Origin: Acinetobacter baumannii
GTDB lineage: Bacteria; Pseudomonadota; Gammaproteobacteria; Pseudomonadales; Moraxellaceae
NCBI RefSeq assembly: GCF_009759685.1
Contig: NZ_CP046654.1
Span: forward strand, 1,054,001 to 1,118,000
Length of the DNA stretch: 64,000 nt
Direction: 5' to 3'
The first letter of the stretch is position 1. Every line of letters begins with the position of its first letter. Positions 27,566 through 36,609 of this stretch are shown here, piece after piece. A program made the translations under genes and the position numbers. The notes under the pieces were generated by a model. That model was not told the DNA's origin. It was given only the letters and a program-made list of their open reading frames with translations, and did no database searches.

Positions 27566-28841
27566 CTTCGACCTTAGGCTTTAATCCCACGAATGGTAAA
27601 GGTGCACCTAAAATTTCAGCAATATGCATCGCAGAAGTCACTGCTGACTCTAAAATTGGCAAACCATCACATGACCATGAACCACAGTAGAATACTTTAC
27701 GGTTTGGTTCTAAGTGACGTTGTTGTAGCTCTTTGTTTAAAGCAATAGTTTGCGAGTCTACAACTGCACGCGTTAAGGTCACTTTTGAAATGACTTTTTT
27801 AGGGTCAATATCAACTACTGGACGCCAAGTTTGGAATACAGGATTTTTACCTACTAGTGATGGCTCAACGGCATTCATCCAAACTGTAAACTGCTGACGA
27901 GTAAACTTACGGTCCATCATATAGCTCAGCACTGACCAGTCTTTACGGCGTGGTGGCATTACTGTTGCATCTGTATGAATAACCAAGTCGCCTTGTTCAA
28001 AGCGGAACTGTTTAAGTAGATTCATATCTTCTGCAAACTGTTCAGGGTTTAAGAACTCTTCAAGTTTAGATGTCGGTGTCGCCACAATAACGCGGTCAAA
28101 TGTACCTTGGTCACCTTTTTCATTTTCGACCAGTACTTTTTCACCTTGTAGCTCAACTTTTTTAATTGCCGAACCGCTATGGATATCAATGCCTTTAATT
28201 AAGCTGTCTACAAATGCAGGTGTACCGCCTTTCATACGCAACAACATGTCACCATCAGTTAAATGACGCAAAAACTCAAGAAGGTTTTTCGCAGGCCAAT
28301 CACCAATTGTTTTTGGGTTACATGTACAAATCGTATAAAGCACCGGCATAACTACACCATGCCAGAATACTTCTTCAATATCGTTCTGATTAATAAATTC
28401 AGCGAGAGTAATATCTTGATTTTTAGATTTAAAGAACTGGTGAATCGCAGTTTTTAATTGCAGCATCCCTTTTACCAGACGCCAGCCATATTGCTGGATA
28501 CCTTTACGGTTATTGATAATTGGGAAATTACCAATACGGCTACGAGATGTGGTTAACCATGTTTCAGTACGATCTTCAAATAACCAGCTACAAGACATAT
28601 AGGTACGAACCGGAAAGGTTTTAATGCCTAAGTGTGCAGCAAGGCTGAGTGTATTTTTCCATAGATGCGGGTTCATAACACGCAATGGTGCATCAATAAT
28701 CCCACCATCGAACTCAATGCTATGACTGTCCATTCCCCGGCCAGGAAGTGCTTCAAATATCGTGATTGTATGTCCTGCATCTTTCAGAATTCTTGCTGCT
28801 GCAAGTCCTGCCATTCCACTGCCAATAATTGCGATATCCAA
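27543..28841 (-). CDS. FAD/NAD(P)-binding oxidoreductase, amine-oxidase-like
   Basis: About 433 residues. Dinucleotide-binding fold right at the N-terminus: DIAIIGSGMAGLAAARILKDAGHTITIFEA (GxGxxG plus acidic strand end). A middle FDRVIVATPTSKLEEF and a C-terminal VFYCGSWSCDGLPILESAVTSAMHIAEIL, the FAD-contacting GS..G...S motif, fit flavin amine oxidase/NAD(P)-binding proteins. I place the start at TTG 28841 because the fold begins there; a GTG at 28880 would add 13 residues. Forms an operon with the methyltransferase and GFA genes. Substrate unknown. Confidence 0.8.
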   Translation of the reverse strand: MDIAIIGSGMAGLAAARILKDAGHTITIFEALPGRGMDSHSIEFDGGIIDAPLRVMNPHLWKNTLSLAAHLGIKTFPVRTYMSCSWLFEDRTETWLTTSRSRIGNFPIINNRKGIQQYGWRLVKGMLQLKTAIHQFFKSKNQDITLAEFINQNDIEEVFWHGVVMPVLYTICTCNPKTIGDWPAKNLLEFLRHLTDGDMLLRMKGGTPAFVDSLIKGIDIHSGSAIKKVELQGEKVLVENEKGDQGTFDRVIVATPTSKLEEFLNPEQFAEDMNLLKQFRFEQGDLVIHTDATVMPPRRKDWSVLSYMMDRKFTRQQFTVWMNAVEPSLVGKNPVFQTWRPVVDIDPKKVISKVTLTRAVVDSQTIALNKELQQRHLEPNRKVFYCGSWSCDGLPILESAVTSAMHIAEILGAPLPFVGLKPKVEVAPELGY

Positions 28842-29088
28842 AATGATGTCCCATTTTTCGAGAATTTTTTTGATTATCACTCATACCCTAAAAAAACACC
28901 GTATTAAAAACTACCAGATTTTTATTTTTTGCATCAATTTATATAGAAAAATTTTAAAAGATAAGCCCAAAAGTTTTTCATAAAATTTTACAAAAGAGGA
29001 TGACTGTATAAAAATCTATATTTTTTAAAAATTTAAAAAAATTCTTTTAAATAAAATAAGATAATTTAACTGTATTTATATCATTCGT

Positions 29089-29117
29089 TTTACAAGTATC
29101 ATTTTTTGCGGTATCAT
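29089..29117 (+). promoter_or_regulatory. Sigma70-like promoter in the 28.9-29.3 kb gap
   Basis: TTTACA (29089-29094), 17-bp spacer, TATCAT (29112-29117). It points to the short transcript that ends at the terminator at 29203-29239. Confidence 0.5.
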
Positions 29118-29123
29118 GGTGGC

Positions 29124-29240
29124 ATAATAATGAGAACTAAATCACACAAAACAATGCCGACACAATAATGATATCCATCATAAAAACAGAAACTTTACAG
29201 CGAAAAAGCCCGCTATTCACACTTGATAGCGGGCTTTTTA
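29124..29240 (+). ncRNA. Candidate small RNA (about 117 nt)
   Basis: Bounded by the promoter at 29089-29117 and a perfect terminator, AAAAAGCCCGCTAT with 9-nt loop and ATAGCGGGCTTTTT (29203-29239). The 399-bp gap holds no gene on either strand beyond a possible 12-codon ORF from ATG 29131 (MRTKSHKTMPTQ) lacking a ribosome binding site. The terminator could alternatively end the convergent pirin gene, but that gene stops at 29281, before it in its own direction, so it may serve both. Confidence 0.45.
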
Positions 29241-29280
29241 TTACTTTGCTTTTAAAGATCATTAAGCACAGCTTAGCAAT

Positions 29281-30153
29281 TTATCCTTCTTGCATGATTG
29301 AACCGAATTTTCCACGATTAAAATCGTTAATCGCTTCCATAATCTCGGCTTTGGTATTCATGACAAATGGACCATAACCTTCGATTGGCTCATTCAATGG
29401 TTGGCCAGTCAACACCAAGAATTTAGTGTCTTCTTCAGCATTTAAGCTAAACTCAACGCCCTCACGAGATAAAATCGCAACAGTTTTGCCTTCAAGACGG
29501 TTTGTATCATTGACCACAACCGCACCCTCTAGCACAACAACAAGGGTAGTATGCCCTTCAGGTACATACAGGGTATGTTTTTGGCCTTTTACCAATTTAC
29601 CGTCCCATACATTTAATGGACTAAATGTACTTGCTGCACCTTTTGCATCTGCATATTCACCTGCGATCACACGCAAATGACTACCGTGCTCGTCTAGTGC
29701 AATGTCCGGAATATCTTTAGCTTCAATGGCTTGATATTTTCCAGGGGTCATTTTTGAATGCGAAGGTAAATTTACCCACAATTGCACCATTTCAAAAAGA
29801 CCGCCATGCTCTGCAAATTCAGGAGAATGGAACTCTTCATGTAACACCCCTGCACCCGCAGTCATCCATTGCACGTCACCGGTTTTAATAGTTCCGCCAC
29901 CACCACTTGAGTCTTTATGAGTCACTTCACCTTGATAGGCAATAGTAACTGTTTCGAAGCCACGGTGAGGATGTGAACCTACACCTTGTTGTTCAGTGGT
30001 TGGTGAGAAGTTATATGGCGCTGCATAATCCAGTAACAAAAATGGGCTTAGGGTTTGGCCTAAACGGTCATAAGAGAACAGGTTATATACAGGGAAACCA
30101 TCACCAACCCAATGCATGTGGTTATTTTGATATGCACCAAGAAATTTCTTCAT
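29281..30153 (-). CDS. Pirin family protein
   Basis: About 290 residues, two cupin domains. N-terminal domain has GVGSHPHRGFETVTIAYQGEVTHKDSSGGGGTI, containing the His-x-His metal site and downstream Glu/His (VLHEEFHSPEF); C-terminal domain has TLVVVLEGAVVV. Bacterial pirins bind iron; some have quercetinase activity. ATG 30153 has GGAGAG upstream; an in-frame start at 30264 would add an unlikely Leu/Lys leader. Divergent from an isochorismatase-like gene. Confidence 0.92.
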   Translation of the reverse strand: MKKFLGAYQNNHMHWVGDGFPVYNLFSYDRLGQTLSPFLLLDYAAPYNFSPTTEQQGVGSHPHRGFETVTIAYQGEVTHKDSSGGGGTIKTGDVQWMTAGAGVLHEEFHSPEFAEHGGLFEMVQLWVNLPSHSKMTPGKYQAIEAKDIPDIALDEHGSHLRVIAGEYADAKGAASTFSPLNVWDGKLVKGQKHTLYVPEGHTTLVVVLEGAVVVNDTNRLEGKTVAILSREGVEFSLNAEEDTKFLVLTGQPLNEPIEGYGPFVMNTKAEIMEAINDFNRGKFGSIMQEG

Positions 30154-30430
30154 CTGATCTCTCCTATATATGTAGGATTTTCTTGAACTGAGATTGATTT
30201 TACGCCTCAATAATTGCAGTTTATAGATCAGGATTAGCAACACATTATTGCATTTATGAGACAATCATAAATTTTGATGTTTTGTTGAAGAGATCGTCCT
30301 ATTTTTAAAATTCTTAATCCTATTTTTTAGACTTAATTACGACAACAAACTCATCTAGCATGATTTTAGGCACTGATGCCCTACTCAATAATTTTTGATT
30401 ATTCAATTTGATAACATGAGGACATAAAAA

Positions 30431-31057
30431 ATGGCTCAAGATTATGTACGCTTAGACAAGGATAATGCTGCGGTTCTTTTAGTTGACCATCAAGCAGGTT
30501 TACTTTCTTTAGTTCGAGATATCGATCCGGATAAATTTAAAAACAACGTACTTGCTGTTGCAAATGCAGCAAAATACTTCAATCTTCCAACAATTTTAAC
30601 AACCAGTTTTGAAACTGGTCCAAACGGTCCTTTAGTTCCTGAGTTAAAAGAAATTCACCCAGATGCACCTTTTATTCCACGTCCAGGCCAAATCAATGCG
30701 TGGGACAATGAAGATTTCGTAAAAGCGGTTAAAGCAACCGGTAAAAAACAACTGATTATTGCAGGTGTTGTAACTGAAGTGTGTGTAGCATTCCCTGCAC
30801 TATCTGCTTTGGCAGAAGGCTTTGAAGTATTCGTGATTACTGATGCTTCTGGTACTTTCAACGAATTAACACGTGATGCAGCTTGGGACCGTATGTCTAA
30901 AGCAGGTGCTCAGCTGATGACTTGGTTCGGTATGGCGTGTGAATTACACCGTGACTGGCGTAATGATATTGAAGGTTTGGGTACATTGTTCTCAAATCAT
31001 ATCCCTGACTACCGTAACCTGATTTCAAGTTACAATCACAACACTAGCCAAAAATAA
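30431..31057 (+). CDS. Isochorismatase family hydrolase
   Basis: 208 residues, cysteine hydrolase. Catalytic Asp in AVLLVDHQAGLLSLV, Lys in KQLIIAGVVTEVC and nucleophile Cys in VVTEVCVAFPALSA; the cis-peptide GVVTEV is intact. YcaC-like members hydrolyse small amides. AGGACAT precedes the ATG. Divergent from the pirin gene; a LysR gene follows on the same strand. Confidence 0.92.
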   Translation: MAQDYVRLDKDNAAVLLVDHQAGLLSLVRDIDPDKFKNNVLAVANAAKYFNLPTILTTSFETGPNGPLVPELKEIHPDAPFIPRPGQINAWDNEDFVKAVKATGKKQLIIAGVVTEVCVAFPALSALAEGFEVFVITDASGTFNELTRDAAWDRMSKAGAQLMTWFGMACELHRDWRNDIEGLGTLFSNHIPDYRNLISSYNHNTSQK

Positions 31058-31067
31058 GTTCTACTGC

Positions 31068-31099
31068 CAAGATTAGAATGCTTAAGCATTCTAATCTTG
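31068..31099. terminator. Perfect 32-bp palindrome after the isochorismatase gene
   Basis: CAAGATTAGAATGCTT followed immediately by its exact reverse complement. It begins 11 bp after the hydrolase stop and lacks a long T run, so it may be a terminator or an operator for the next gene. It covers the first in-frame ATG (31078) of the LysR frame, which argues against that ATG. Confidence 0.55.
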
Positions 31100-31122
31100 A
31101 ATTTAAATGGGTTGAACGGACA

Positions 31123-32052
31123 TTGATAAGCTCTTTTGATGATTTTTATTATTTCTATTTGGTCGTGAAACACGGCGGCTTTAGTGCGGCCAGTGAGGCC
31201 GAAAATATTAGTAAATCCAAGCTCAGCCGACGCATTATTGACCTTGAAAATAAATTTAATGTCAGCCTGATTCAAAGAACAACCCGCCATTTTAAAGTGA
31301 CCGATTTAGGTCAAGAATTTTACGAGGAATGCTGCAAAGTCATTGCTCAAGTTGAATGTGCAGAGAACGTGTTATTAAAGCAAAAAAGTGAGCCTCAAGG
31401 TTTGGTAAAAGTAAGCTGCCCGCCTTTAATGATGCATTTTCAAATTAGAAAAATTTTAAATCAGTTTTTAAAAACCTACCCTAAAGTTGAAATATCTCTT
31501 GAGCTAACGAGCCGTCGAGTAGATATCTTGCATGATGACATCGACCTTGCGATTCGAACCAATTTTGAACCGAATGAAGATTCAAATTTAATTGTTCGTG
31601 ATGTGATTAAAACCGATCATTGTCTGGTGGCTTCGCCTGAATTACTGCAAGATCGCACCATTAAGCATTATTCCGAATTACAGGACTTTCCAAGTATTAG
31701 CTTAGGCACACAAAAGCAAAATTATATTTGGCATTTATGCAATATACGTAATGGTGAATCGGTTGATGTGCCTTATCAACCACGAATTAAAAGTAATGAC
31801 TTGGCAGGTGTTTACTATGCCGTAATGGACGGTTTAGGTATTGCCGACCTTCCTTTTTTAACCGTTGAATCGGAAATTCGTAAAGGAACACTGGTCCATA
31901 TACTTCCTGACTGGAAGTCGAATATTGGCATGCTACAACTGGTTTATGTGTCCCGAAAAGGCCAACGCCTTGTGGTCGAAAAACTCATTGAAACCCTCAT
32001 TGATGAGCTTCGTCGTTTACCCGAAAGCCATGAAGGATATTTGCCGACTTAA
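31123..32052 (+). CDS. LysR family transcriptional regulator
   Basis: About 309 residues from TTG 31123. HTH: FDDFYYFYLVVKHGGFSAASEAENISKSKLSRRIIDLENKF; effector domain starts GLVKVSCPPLMMHF, as in the CrgA/DsdC-like subgroup that regulates quinone or aromatic genes. I choose the TTG because the ATG at 31078 lies inside a 32-bp palindrome and the preceding 15 residues do not belong to the family. Neighbouring pirin and isochorismatase-like genes are plausible targets. Terminator at 32056-32090. Confidence 0.85.
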   Translation: MISSFDDFYYFYLVVKHGGFSAASEAENISKSKLSRRIIDLENKFNVSLIQRTTRHFKVTDLGQEFYEECCKVIAQVECAENVLLKQKSEPQGLVKVSCPPLMMHFQIRKILNQFLKTYPKVEISLELTSRRVDILHDDIDLAIRTNFEPNEDSNLIVRDVIKTDHCLVASPELLQDRTIKHYSELQDFPSISLGTQKQNYIWHLCNIRNGESVDVPYQPRIKSNDLAGVYYAVMDGLGIADLPFLTVESEIRKGTLVHILPDWKSNIGMLQLVYVSRKGQRLVVEKLIETLIDELRRLPESHEGYLPT

Positions 32053-32055
32053 ATA

Positions 32056-32090
32056 AAAAACCGGTCATGAATGGGCATGACCGGTTTTTT
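32056..32090. terminator. Terminator after LysR gene
   Basis: AAAACCGGTCATG, 6-nt loop, CATGACCGGTTTTTTT. Convergent with the gabD end, so may serve both. Confidence 0.9.
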
Positions 32091-32156
32091 TGTGAAACAT
32101 CACATGCAGTATAACTGCATGTTTTCGTTCAGAACAAAGCGAACTCGCTTTATCCC

Positions 32157-33605
32157 TTACTCAGATAAGTCTACGCAGAGGTATTTCATTTCGACATATT
32201 CTTCGATGCCGAATTTTGAACCTTCTCGACCTAGACCTGACTGTTTTACGCCACCAAACGGAGCAACTTCGTTTGAAATCGCGCCCGTGTTAATGCCGAC
32301 CATACCGTACTCAAGTGCCTCACCTACTCGCCATTGACGAGCTGTGCTTTGAGTAAACAAATAAGCAGCTAAACCGAACTCGGTATCGTTCGCCATTGCC
32401 ACTGCTTCATCTTCAGTTTTAAAGCGGAACAATGGGGCAAGTGGACCAAAAGTTTCTTCTTTAGATACTTTCATGTCTTGCGTTACGCCAGTTAATACAG
32501 TTGGTTCAAAGAATGTACCGCCAAGTGCCGAGCGTTGACCACCAATACGAACAGTTGCACCTTTCTCAGTAGCATCAGCAATATGAGACTGCACTTTAGC
32601 AATCGCATCTTCATCAATTAAAGGCCCCTGAGTTGAACCTTCTTGACGGCCATCGCCAACTTTAAGCTTAGACACAGCTTCAACCAAACGCTCTGCCAAT
32701 GCATCATAAATACCGTCTTGAACATAAATACGGTTAGCACACACACAGGTTTGACCGCTGTTACGATATTTACTTGCCATGATGCCCTGAACTGCTTGTT
32801 CAAGATTGGCATCGTCAAATACTACAACTGGTGCATTACCACCAAGTTCAAGTGAAAGTTTCTTAATGGTTGGCGCACATTGTTGCATCAAGATACGGCC
32901 AACTTGCGTTGAACCAGTAAAGCTTAACTTACGAACAATATCGCTTTCGCATAGGGTTTTACCCACTTCAACTGCATCACCACTAATGTTAATCAAAACA
33001 TCTGCTGGTAAGCCTGCCTGTAACGCCAATACTTCAAGCGCATAAGCGGTTAACGGCGTTTGTTCTGCCGGTTTAACCAACATTGAACAACCCGCAGCAA
33101 TGGCTGGACCTGCTTTACGCGTAATCATGGCAGCCGGGAAGTTCCACGGCGTAATTGCAGCTGTAACACCAATCGCTTGTTTAATCACGAGCAGACGTTG
33201 GTTTGGCAAGGTAGGTGTTAAGACTTCACCATCAATACGACGCGCTTGCTCGGCAAACCAGCGAATAAATGATGCTGCATAACCAATTTCACCACGTGCT
33301 TCTGCCAATGGTTTACCTTGCTCAGCTGTTAAAATCTGTGCCAGATTTTCTTTGTGCTCTAGCATGAGGTTGTACCATGCCAATAACACATCAGCACGCG
33401 CCAAGGCAGTTTGCTTTTTCCAAGCAGCTTGCGCTTTTGCCGAACGGTTAATTGCGGCTTCAACCCCTGCACGGTCATAGGTTTTTACCCATGCCAAAGT
33501 TTCACCCGTAGCAGCATCATTCACCTCGATATAGTCATTTGATGCAGGTGCTTCTAATGAAATATCAGGATGTTTTAATAAATACTGCAAATTATTTTGA
33601 ATCAT
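32157..33605 (-). CDS. gabD: NADP-type succinate-semialdehyde dehydrogenase
   Basis: 482 residues, aldehyde dehydrogenase fold. Oxidises succinate semialdehyde to succinate, second step of GABA degradation. Catalytic Glu in LSLELGGNAPVVVFDDA and Cys in YRNSGQTCVCANRIYVQ; the two-cysteine NTGQTC-like motif with the next Cys matches GabD. Cofactor site TPWNFPAAMITRKAGPAIAAGCS. Overlaps the upstream gabT stop by 4 bp: a gabTD operon. Confidence 0.95.
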   Translation of the reverse strand: MIQNNLQYLLKHPDISLEAPASNDYIEVNDAATGETLAWVKTYDRAGVEAAINRSAKAQAAWKKQTALARADVLLAWYNLMLEHKENLAQILTAEQGKPLAEARGEIGYAASFIRWFAEQARRIDGEVLTPTLPNQRLLVIKQAIGVTAAITPWNFPAAMITRKAGPAIAAGCSMLVKPAEQTPLTAYALEVLALQAGLPADVLINISGDAVEVGKTLCESDIVRKLSFTGSTQVGRILMQQCAPTIKKLSLELGGNAPVVVFDDANLEQAVQGIMASKYRNSGQTCVCANRIYVQDGIYDALAERLVEAVSKLKVGDGRQEGSTQGPLIDEDAIAKVQSHIADATEKGATVRIGGQRSALGGTFFEPTVLTGVTQDMKVSKEETFGPLAPLFRFKTEDEAVAMANDTEFGLAAYLFTQSTARQWRVGEALEYGMVGINTGAISNEVAPFGGVKQSGLGREGSKFGIEEYVEMKYLCVDLSE

Positions 33606-34894
33606 GCAGATTGCTCCATTGCTTTTGCACTACCTGCTTTGAGTGTTGCAAAACCTTGTTTCAAGATATCAAGACCTTGACGGAACTGCTCAGCAGGAAT
33701 GGTTAATGGATATAAGAAACGAATTACATTACCGTATTTACCACAAGTAAGAAGTAACAACCCGTTTTCCATTGCATAGTTTTGTACAACTTTTGCTTGT
33801 TCAGCTGTTTCAAGCTCTACTGCAACCATTGAACCCAATGCACGAATATCAGTTACGACGTCGCCTGTTGCTTGTTGAATATCTTTAAGGGTAGCGACTA
33901 ACTCTGCACCTAATTCATTTGCACGGTCACACAAGTTTTCTTCTTCGATCGCATCAATAACCGCATGCGCAGCAGCAACCGCAATCGGACTACCTGCGTA
34001 AGTACCACCTAGTCCACCTGGGTTTGGTGCATCCATCACTTCTGCACGGCCCACAACACCTGAAATAGGGAAACCGCCGCCCAAGCTTTTCGCCATCGTG
34101 ATGAGGTCTGCTTTAGTTTCATAATGATTCATTGCAAATAACTTACCAGTACGAGCAAAACCAGATTGAACTTCATCAGCGACAAGTAAAATACCGTGCT
34201 TGTCACAAATTGCGCGTAAACGTTTTAAGAACTCGGCTGGCACCACATTGAAACCACCTTCACCTTGTACTGGCTCAAGTACAATTGCTGCTACGTCATG
34301 TGGCGCAATATCTTCACTGAAAATATCTTCAACGCTTTCAATTGCCGCATCTACTGAAATACCTTTTGCAGGTACTGGATAACGTGCGTGGAACACACCC
34401 GCTGGCATTACACCGAAATCACGTTTGTAAGGTGCTGTTTTACCTGTCATTGCCATGGTCATAAATGAACGGCCGTGGAAACCGTTACCAAACGTGATAA
34501 TACCGTGACGACCTGTGTAACAACGAGCAATCTTCACTGCATTTTCAACTGCTTCTGCACCTGTTGTGAAAAAAGCTGCCTTCGCAGGACCAGCAATTGG
34601 CGCGCGTTCATTAATACGTTCAGCTAAAGCCACATAGCTTTCATATGGCGTAACTTGATAAGCAGTGTGAGTAAATTTAGTAAGTTGTTCAGTCACCGCT
34701 GCAATGACTTTAGGGTGGCGATGGCCTGTATTTAAAACTGCAATACCACCAGCGAAATCGATAAATTGGTTGCCTTCCTTGTCCCAAATCGTGGCATTTT
34801 CAGCTTTTTCCGCATACCACTGACACATCACGCCTACACCACGTGGAGTTGCTTGCTGTTTACGTGCGTTAAGTGCAGAATGTTGAGTATCCAT
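33602..34894 (-). CDS. gabT: 4-aminobutyrate aminotransferase
   Basis: 430 residues, PLP enzyme of class III aminotransferases. Converts GABA and 2-oxoglutarate to succinate semialdehyde and glutamate. PLP lysine in ITMAKSLGGGFPISGVVGR; substrate/cofactor motifs FITTGAEAVENAVKIARCYTGR and LLVADEVQSGFARTGKLFA are intact. Divergent from the MocR regulator gene; direct-repeat operators are 123-154 bp upstream of the ATG. Confidence 0.97.
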   Translation of the reverse strand: MDTQHSALNARKQQATPRGVGVMCQWYAEKAENATIWDKEGNQFIDFAGGIAVLNTGHRHPKVIAAVTEQLTKFTHTAYQVTPYESYVALAERINERAPIAGPAKAAFFTTGAEAVENAVKIARCYTGRHGIITFGNGFHGRSFMTMAMTGKTAPYKRDFGVMPAGVFHARYPVPAKGISVDAAIESVEDIFSEDIAPHDVAAIVLEPVQGEGGFNVVPAEFLKRLRAICDKHGILLVADEVQSGFARTGKLFAMNHYETKADLITMAKSLGGGFPISGVVGRAEVMDAPNPGGLGGTYAGSPIAVAAAHAVIDAIEEENLCDRANELGAELVATLKDIQQATGDVVTDIRALGSMVAVELETAEQAKVVQNYAMENGLLLLTCGKYGNVIRFLYPLTIPAEQFRQGLDILKQGFATLKAGSAKAMEQSA

Positions 34895-35016
34895 TTGATT
34901 CCCTCATATTTTCATCATCAGTTGCAGCTTTGGTTTTTGCATCCTGTGCTTAATTTTCAGGGTGCTTTACAACGACTGCCTATGCATGTAATTTCGCTCG
35001 TCTGATGGCAACTGAC

Positions 35017-35048
35017 GAGAGCCACTTTTTAACTGTAGGAGAGAGCCA
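35017..35048. promoter_or_regulatory. GAGAGCCA direct-repeat operator, gabT/mocR
   Basis: GAGAGCCA at 35017-35024 and again at 35041-35048, 24 bp apart on the same strand, each followed by A/C-T-rich DNA and the second by ATTGC. An inverted CTCGTC/GACGAG flank lies just left. Same layout at 38237-38268. MocR/GabR-type activators bind direct repeats of this spacing, so this is the likely operator of the divergent gabTD and mocR genes. Confidence 0.75.
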
Positions 35049-35049
35049 A

Positions 35050-36549
35050 TTGCGTAGTTTACTTGGAGATCATTTGCTGCAACGACTCCAACAGGACACT
35101 GAAGGGAAACTACATCAACGCCTTTTCCGTTGCCTGCGTGGTGCCATTATTGATGGAGTGATCCAGCCGAAGACTCGTCTACCTGCATCACGCGATTTAG
35201 CCAGTGAAATTCATGTTTCGAGAAATACCGTTCTTAGTGCCTACGAACAACTACAGGCCGAAGGCTATTTAGAAGCACGGACAGGACATGGCACATGGGT
35301 TGCCGAAAAGTTACCAGAGAGTTTTTTAAATACACAAAACAAGAAAAAAGTAGTTTCTAGCCCAAATGTTCAAAGTTCTTACGCCCTCTCACAGCGTGGC
35401 TCAAACTTATTGGGCTATGCCGCAGCCTCGCCACATCAATGGGGAGCCTTTGTTCCGGGAGCACCCGATGTTACCGAGTTTCCACATCATATTTTTAGTC
35501 GTATTCAAGCACGCTTAAGCCGCGAACCGGATATTAACCGCCTGATTTATAGCAACGCAGGTGGATGCATAGAGCTCCGAAGTGCGTTGGCAGATTACCT
35601 ACGTGTTGCGCGTTCAGTCCAGTGCGATGCGGACCAGATTATTATTACCGAAGGCATTCACCAAGCCATTGATTTAGTCTCACGCGCACTGAGTGATATG
35701 GGAGATAAAGTCTGGATTGAAGATCCCGCTTATTGGGGAATGCGTAATACGTTACGTATTAATGGCCTCGATATTCAGCCCATGCCTGTCGATGCTGAAG
35801 GCATTATTCCTGAAGAAAATCCGGCAGTACCGCCTAAACTCATTTTTGTCACACCATCACATCAATATCCGCTTGGCTCACATTTAAGCCTTGATCGTCG
35901 CAGACAATTGATTCAGATTGCACGTCAGCACAATAGCTGGATTGTAGAAGATGACTATGACAGTGAGTTCCGTTTCTCGGGCCAGCCTTATCCATCTTTG
36001 CAAGGCTTAGAAAATAACGCACCTGTTTTATATATGGGCACGTTTAGTAAAACTATTTATCCATCTTTAAGAATTGGCTATTTGGTCGTCCCTAAGCCGT
36101 TATTTTCATCGCTACGTATTGTTGCGGCCGAACTTTATCGTGGTGGGCACTTGCTTGAGCAAAAAGCCCTCGCTGAATTTATTCGTGAAGGCCATTATGA
36201 AGCGCATATTCGCCGTATGCGACTGCTCTATGGTAAACGCCGCGATTACTTGGTGAGCTTAATTCAACGCTATCTTGGCCCCGAATTTATTCATGAATAT
36301 GACGAAGCGGCAGGATTACATCTGGTTTTAAAACTGCCAAACTCTTGCGATGATGTCGCGATTGCGGCGACTGCACTTGAACGTGGTGTTAAAGTTCGTC
36401 CACTGTCTCAGTACTACATGCAGTCGCATGCACATGCAGAGCGTGGTTTACTGATGGGTTTTGCCTGTGTAAATGAAAAAGACATGGTGATGGCTTTTGG
36501 TGTCTTGCTCCAGTGCTTACGTGAAGCAGATGTACCCACACTGAATTGA
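35050..36549 (+). CDS. gabR: MocR/GabR-type PLP-dependent transcriptional activator
   Basis: About 499 residues. N-terminal GntR winged HTH (LHQRLFRCLRGAIIDGVIQPKTRLPASRDLASEIHVSRNTVLSAYEQLQAEGYLEAR) fused to an aminotransferase-like domain with PLP lysine in LYMGTFSKTIYPSLRIGYLV and substrate Asp in WIVEDDYDSEFRFSG. Activates gabTD with GABA bound as external aldimine. ATG 35005 lies inside the operator; I favour TTG 35050 with AGGAG upstream, TTG 35074 with GGAG also possible. Gene symbol is by context. Confidence 0.88.
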   Translation: MRSLLGDHLLQRLQQDTEGKLHQRLFRCLRGAIIDGVIQPKTRLPASRDLASEIHVSRNTVLSAYEQLQAEGYLEARTGHGTWVAEKLPESFLNTQNKKKVVSSPNVQSSYALSQRGSNLLGYAAASPHQWGAFVPGAPDVTEFPHHIFSRIQARLSREPDINRLIYSNAGGCIELRSALADYLRVARSVQCDADQIIITEGIHQAIDLVSRALSDMGDKVWIEDPAYWGMRNTLRINGLDIQPMPVDAEGIIPEENPAVPPKLIFVTPSHQYPLGSHLSLDRRRQLIQIARQHNSWIVEDDYDSEFRFSGQPYPSLQGLENNAPVLYMGTFSKTIYPSLRIGYLVVPKPLFSSLRIVAAELYRGGHLLEQKALAEFIREGHYEAHIRRMRLLYGKRRDYLVSLIQRYLGPEFIHEYDEAAGLHLVLKLPNSCDDVAIAATALERGVKVRPLSQYYMQSHAHAERGLLMGFACVNEKDMVMAFGVLLQCLREADVPTLN

Positions 36550-36567
36550 TCTTTTTATCTGAGCAAA

Positions 36568-36597
36568 ATAAAAAAGAGCCTCATTGTGAGGCTCTTT
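36568..36597. terminator. Bidirectional terminator between gabR and gabP
   Basis: AAAAAAGAGCCTCA, 3-nt loop, TGAGGCTCTTTT between convergent genes. Confidence 0.9.
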
Positions 36598-36609
36598 TGG
36601 TTTAAAAAT

